15,844 nt of DNA from Treponemataceae bacterium (GTDB taxonomy: Bacteria > Spirochaetota > Spirochaetia > Treponematales > Treponemataceae): positions 1 through 15,844 of the forward strand of contig JAKSTS010000044.1 in assembly GCA_024402455.1 (NCBI GenBank), given 5' to 3'. Positions within the stretch are counted from its first letter, which is position 1; each line of letters begins with the position of its first letter. Below the pieces are notes generated by a model. The model was not told the DNA's origin. It saw only the letters and a list, made by a program, of their open reading frames with translations, and made no database searches. Below, in pieces: positions 13,380-15,844 of the stretch. The translations under genes were made by a program, and so were the position numbers.

Positions 13380-15728
13380 TTAATTGAACATTGTATCAAA
13401 ATCATCAGGAGGCGAAACTTCTTCAGTTTCTTTTTCTTCCTGAATATATGCGCTGCCTGCATTTAAAAGTCCGTGCTTTTTAGGCTGAACTGCTTCTTCT
13501 TGTTCTAATTCAGTTTCCATCTGTTCGTCAGGGGATTGTGCTTCCTGTATAATTTCTTCACTTTCAGTGTCTTCTTTAGGAATGTTCAAAGACAAATCTT
13601 CATTTGAATCTTGCAATGTCGGTTCTTGATTATCTGCTTCTTCTGCAAACTGGTCTGTTTCTTCGCCCTGCTGAACAGTTTCTGCTTCTTGTGAAGTTGC
13701 AAGCTGTTCTGCATCGGTTGGTTCTTCAAGACTTTGCTTAGCTTTTTCTATGAGGCTTTCTTTTGATTCAATTTCATCATCACCAAATATTGCATCATGC
13801 AGCTCTTCTTTTGAAATTACCTCATTTTCAGGGTTTTCTTTTGTATGTGCCGGAGATGTAATAAAATCTCTCATGCTTGTTCTGAACTGGCTTAAGTCGT
13901 CACTCAAAGCTGTCATCTTAGTGCGGTTTTTTGCACTCATATCGTTTACAGAAAGCATTCTCTCAACAATGTCTTCTGCGCCGATTTTAATTTCGTCAAT
14001 TCCGTTACGTGAAATGGCAACAACATTTTCGAGTTTTTCCATTTCCTGAGAAACTGCTTCTCTTTGTGTATTCAGATTTTCATAAGCAATATCCATTTTT
14101 TCAGATGCGGTTGTAATACGCTGAGAGAATGCGGCAACTTTTTCGGCTTCTCCTACAACTTCGCTGATGTTGTCAAGAATCTGTGTAAGTGATCTGTGAA
14201 TTGTAGCAGATTTGCCGTTTATGTCTGCAAAAGCCTGTGCTGCGCTTTCAGAATAATCAGTAACTTCGCGCATTCGGCTTATAATTGTAAAGAGGCTGTC
14301 TGAAATGCGTTTTGAATTTTCACCGGTACTTTCTGCAAGAATTCTGATTTCTTCTGCAACAACTGTAAATCCTTTTCCGCTTTCGCCTGCATGAGCAGAT
14401 TCAATTGCCGCATTCATTGCAAGAATGTTTGTTTGTTCTGCAATTGAGTTAATCATATCAACAATTTCTGCAACACCTTTAATCTGGTTTGCAACTTCGC
14501 GAATCATTGTGTTAGATGCTTCAATTTTCTGGTCGCCGTATGCAACTGCTTCCTGCATTTCTTCTGCACTAGAACAGTTTTCTTCTGCCATGTTCCTGAT
14601 TTTTTCAACAGATAAAGCCATTTTTGAAGATGCTTTGTCTGATTCCTGAATTGCCATTGTCTGCACGTTGTTGTCTTTTGAAAGACCCATAACGGCAGTT
14701 GACATGCGTGTAAGTGAATCAACTGAATTGACTACGGCCAGTTCAATATCATCAAATTGTTTGCGCAAAGATTCAATGTTAGAACGAATTTCATGAGTTG
14801 CACTTGCCGTATCGTGTGCGGCCATGCTGATGTTTTCACCAAGACTTACGTTTTGATAAGAAGAATCTTTGACAACTTCAAGAAATGACCTTAGATCTCT
14901 GATTGTGTCAGAAAGGGTTGTTGCAAGAGAAGAAATTTCATCTTTTCCTTTTGTTATGTCGCTGATGTCAACAGTAAAATCTTTTTGTGCAAGTTTTGTA
15001 GAAGCGTTCTGCAGTGCTTTTACTCTCCATGTAATTCTTCTGGTTACTGTGAGTGCAATGACAAAAACAATAATGGAAGCAATGAGAAGTATGATAATGT
15101 TCTGAATGACAAATGTTCTGAACATTTTGTTGTTTCTTTCTGTAAGTGTGACAGAAAGCTGTGCTAAAACTTTTGAAAATGTATCATTTGAATCCATCAA
15201 AACGCTTGTTGACTGCGTAATGCGGTTTATCATATAAGTCATGATTGTTTTGCGACTGTCTTCATCATCAAGAGTCATGATTGTCTGCGTTATACCGTTT
15301 GACTCCATTGAAAGTGTTTCTAATTTTGAAAAAGAAAGGTCTGTAAATTCTTTTAAAGCAGCTTCAACTTTATCAAGCTGAGGAGCAATTACTTTCCAGA
15401 CTTTTAGAAGTGTTTCAAGATATTCATTTTCTTCTTCGTTTAACATTGAACGATATTTTGGTGAAGAAATATTGTCCATTTGTGTTTTTGCTTTTGTGCT
15501 TAAATCCTGCCAGTCAGAAACAAGGGTGCCCATGTTTGCTCTAATTGCAAGTACTGTCGGTGGATAAGCATAAATTTCTTCAATGAGCAGTTCCATTTTT
15601 GAGGTTTCCTGCTCAAATTTCTGCATCTGTCTGATGCTGCTGAATGATGCAAAAATGCCGACTGCAACGCCCATTGTTACGATGACAAAAGAAGAGATAA
15701 GAATGACAAACTTTGTGTTTAATTTCAT
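13380..15728 (-). CDS. Methyl-accepting chemotaxis protein with long acidic C-terminal tail
   Basis: A 782-residue inner-membrane chemoreceptor that would control CheA and be adapted by CheR and CheB. Transmembrane segments lie at about 7-29 and 208-229 and bound a helical sensor domain of about 175 residues with no recognised ligand fold. A HAMP linker (about 230-283) leads to a very long coiled-coil hairpin, whose tip is [32 protein letters not shown] (split here as 431-447 and 448-462). The arms run from about 284 to 620, roughly 23 heptads each. Beyond the coil, residues 623-782 form a low-complexity tail rich in Glu, Gln and Asp, ending DDFDTMFN; no standard NWETF pentapeptide is present. 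The ATG has AAGG seven bases upstream. The gene is monocistronic with its own promoter and terminator. Confidence 0.95.
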   Translation of the reverse strand: MKLNTKFVILISSFVIVTMGVAVGIFASFSSIRQMQKFEQETSKMELLIEEIYAYPPTVLAIRANMGTLVSDWQDLSTKAKTQMDNISSPKYRSMLNEEENEYLETLLKVWKVIAPQLDKVEAALKEFTDLSFSKLETLSMESNGITQTIMTLDDEDSRKTIMTYMINRITQSTSVLMDSNDTFSKVLAQLSVTLTERNNKMFRTFVIQNIIILLIASIIVFVIALTVTRRITWRVKALQNASTKLAQKDFTVDISDITKGKDEISSLATTLSDTIRDLRSFLEVVKDSSYQNVSLGENISMAAHDTASATHEIRSNIESLRKQFDDIELAVVNSVDSLTRMSTAVMGLSKDNNVQTMAIQESDKASSKMALSVEKIRNMAEENCSSAEEMQEAVAYGDQKIEASNTMIREVANQIKGVAEIVDMINSIAEQTNILAMNAAIESAHAGESGKGFTVVAEEIRILAESTGENSKRISDSLFTIISRMREVTDYSESAAQAFADINGKSATIHRSLTQILDNISEVVGEAEKVAAFSQRITTASEKMDIAYENLNTQREAVSQEMEKLENVVAISRNGIDEIKIGAEDIVERMLSVNDMSAKNRTKMTALSDDLSQFRTSMRDFITSPAHTKENPENEVISKEELHDAIFGDDEIESKESLIEKAKQSLEEPTDAEQLATSQEAETVQQGEETDQFAEEADNQEPTLQDSNEDLSLNIPKEDTESEEIIQEAQSPDEQMETELEQEEAVQPKKHGLLNAGSAYIQEEKETEEVSPPDDFDTMFN

Positions 15729-15765
15729 ACTAACACCTTGTTATTTAACGTTTTATAATAATTAA

Positions 15766-15774
15766 ATTATAGCA
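15766..15774 (-). promoter_or_regulatory. Extended -10 promoter of the chemoreceptor gene
   Basis: On the minus strand TGCTATAAT is a perfect extended -10 element. No -35 is evident, as is usual for extended -10 promoters. The start near 15759 gives a leader of about 31 bases containing the AAGG ribosome site. Confidence 0.6.
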
Positions 15775-15844
15775 TGGAAATAAAAAAAATAGCGTAAAAA
15801 AATAATTTATTTTTTACATATTTGTAATGTGAAATCAAATGAAA

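Noticed and set aside
13380..13420. CheR-tethering pentapeptide at the chemoreceptor C-terminus
   Set aside because: The end reads DDFDTMFN, not NWETF or a close variant, so I do not annotate a pentapeptide; the possibility is listed only as a hypothesis.
1..15844. CRISPR array, transposase, toxin-antitoxin, phage or defence genes
   Set aside because: None was seen on either strand; the repeats present are short, few and irregularly spaced.

Overview
The window looks like a chromosomal segment from a spirochaete of the genus Treponema or a close relative. The DNA is AT-rich. The gene set fits a treponeme: an Lpt-type lipid export cassette, a UPF0371/DUF1846 protein, a cheR-cheB pair, a very long chemoreceptor, and a Bmp-family lipoprotein with its ABC transporter. 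Relaxed lipoboxes (LFSC, FAGC) also fit. The species cannot be named from sequence alone. I see no rRNA, tRNA, CRISPR array, transposase, phage gene or defence system.

Layout. Positions 158-2120 (minus) hold lptC-lptA-lptB, a tightly packed operon for an inner-membrane-to-periplasm lipid transport machine. The divergent spacer (2121-2475) contains a dispersed repeat, and then comes a DUF1846 gene (2476-3951, plus) with a structured 3' region and a strong terminator. Positions 4501-6660 (plus) hold cheR and cheB, the methyltransferase and methylesterase of chemotactic adaptation, separated by a 15-bp perfect inverted repeat. A bidirectional terminator divides cheB from a convergent five-to-six-span membrane protein (6843-7628, minus). 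That gene is divergent from a MarR-family regulator (7746-8198, plus), with a palindrome between them. After a second dispersed repeat and two terminators comes a Bmp-type transporter: a lipoprotein binding protein (8662-9723) with a good promoter and a 120-nt leader, a strong terminator, then a double ABC ATPase and two permeases in overlapping frames (9967-13318). The last gene (13380-15728, minus) is a methyl-accepting chemotaxis protein with a 160-residue acidic tail. Its adaptation partners would be the CheR and CheB encoded here.

How the parts work together. LptB would power extraction of a lipid that LptC and LptA pass across the periplasm. CheR and CheB set receptor methylation. The binding protein would deliver an unknown small molecule to the ATPase/permease complex. 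The MarR protein probably controls itself and/or the divergent membrane protein.

Most of the window is ordinary. The points most worth checking are: the Bmp lipoprotein lacks the usual purine-nucleoside signature; its mRNA leader has mutually exclusive foldings near the ribosome site; the ATPase has only one apparently competent composite ATP site; LptC appears to be lipid-anchored; the chemoreceptor has a long acidic tail; and a three-half-site inverted repeat lies between cheR and cheB. No clearly new multi-gene system is visible.
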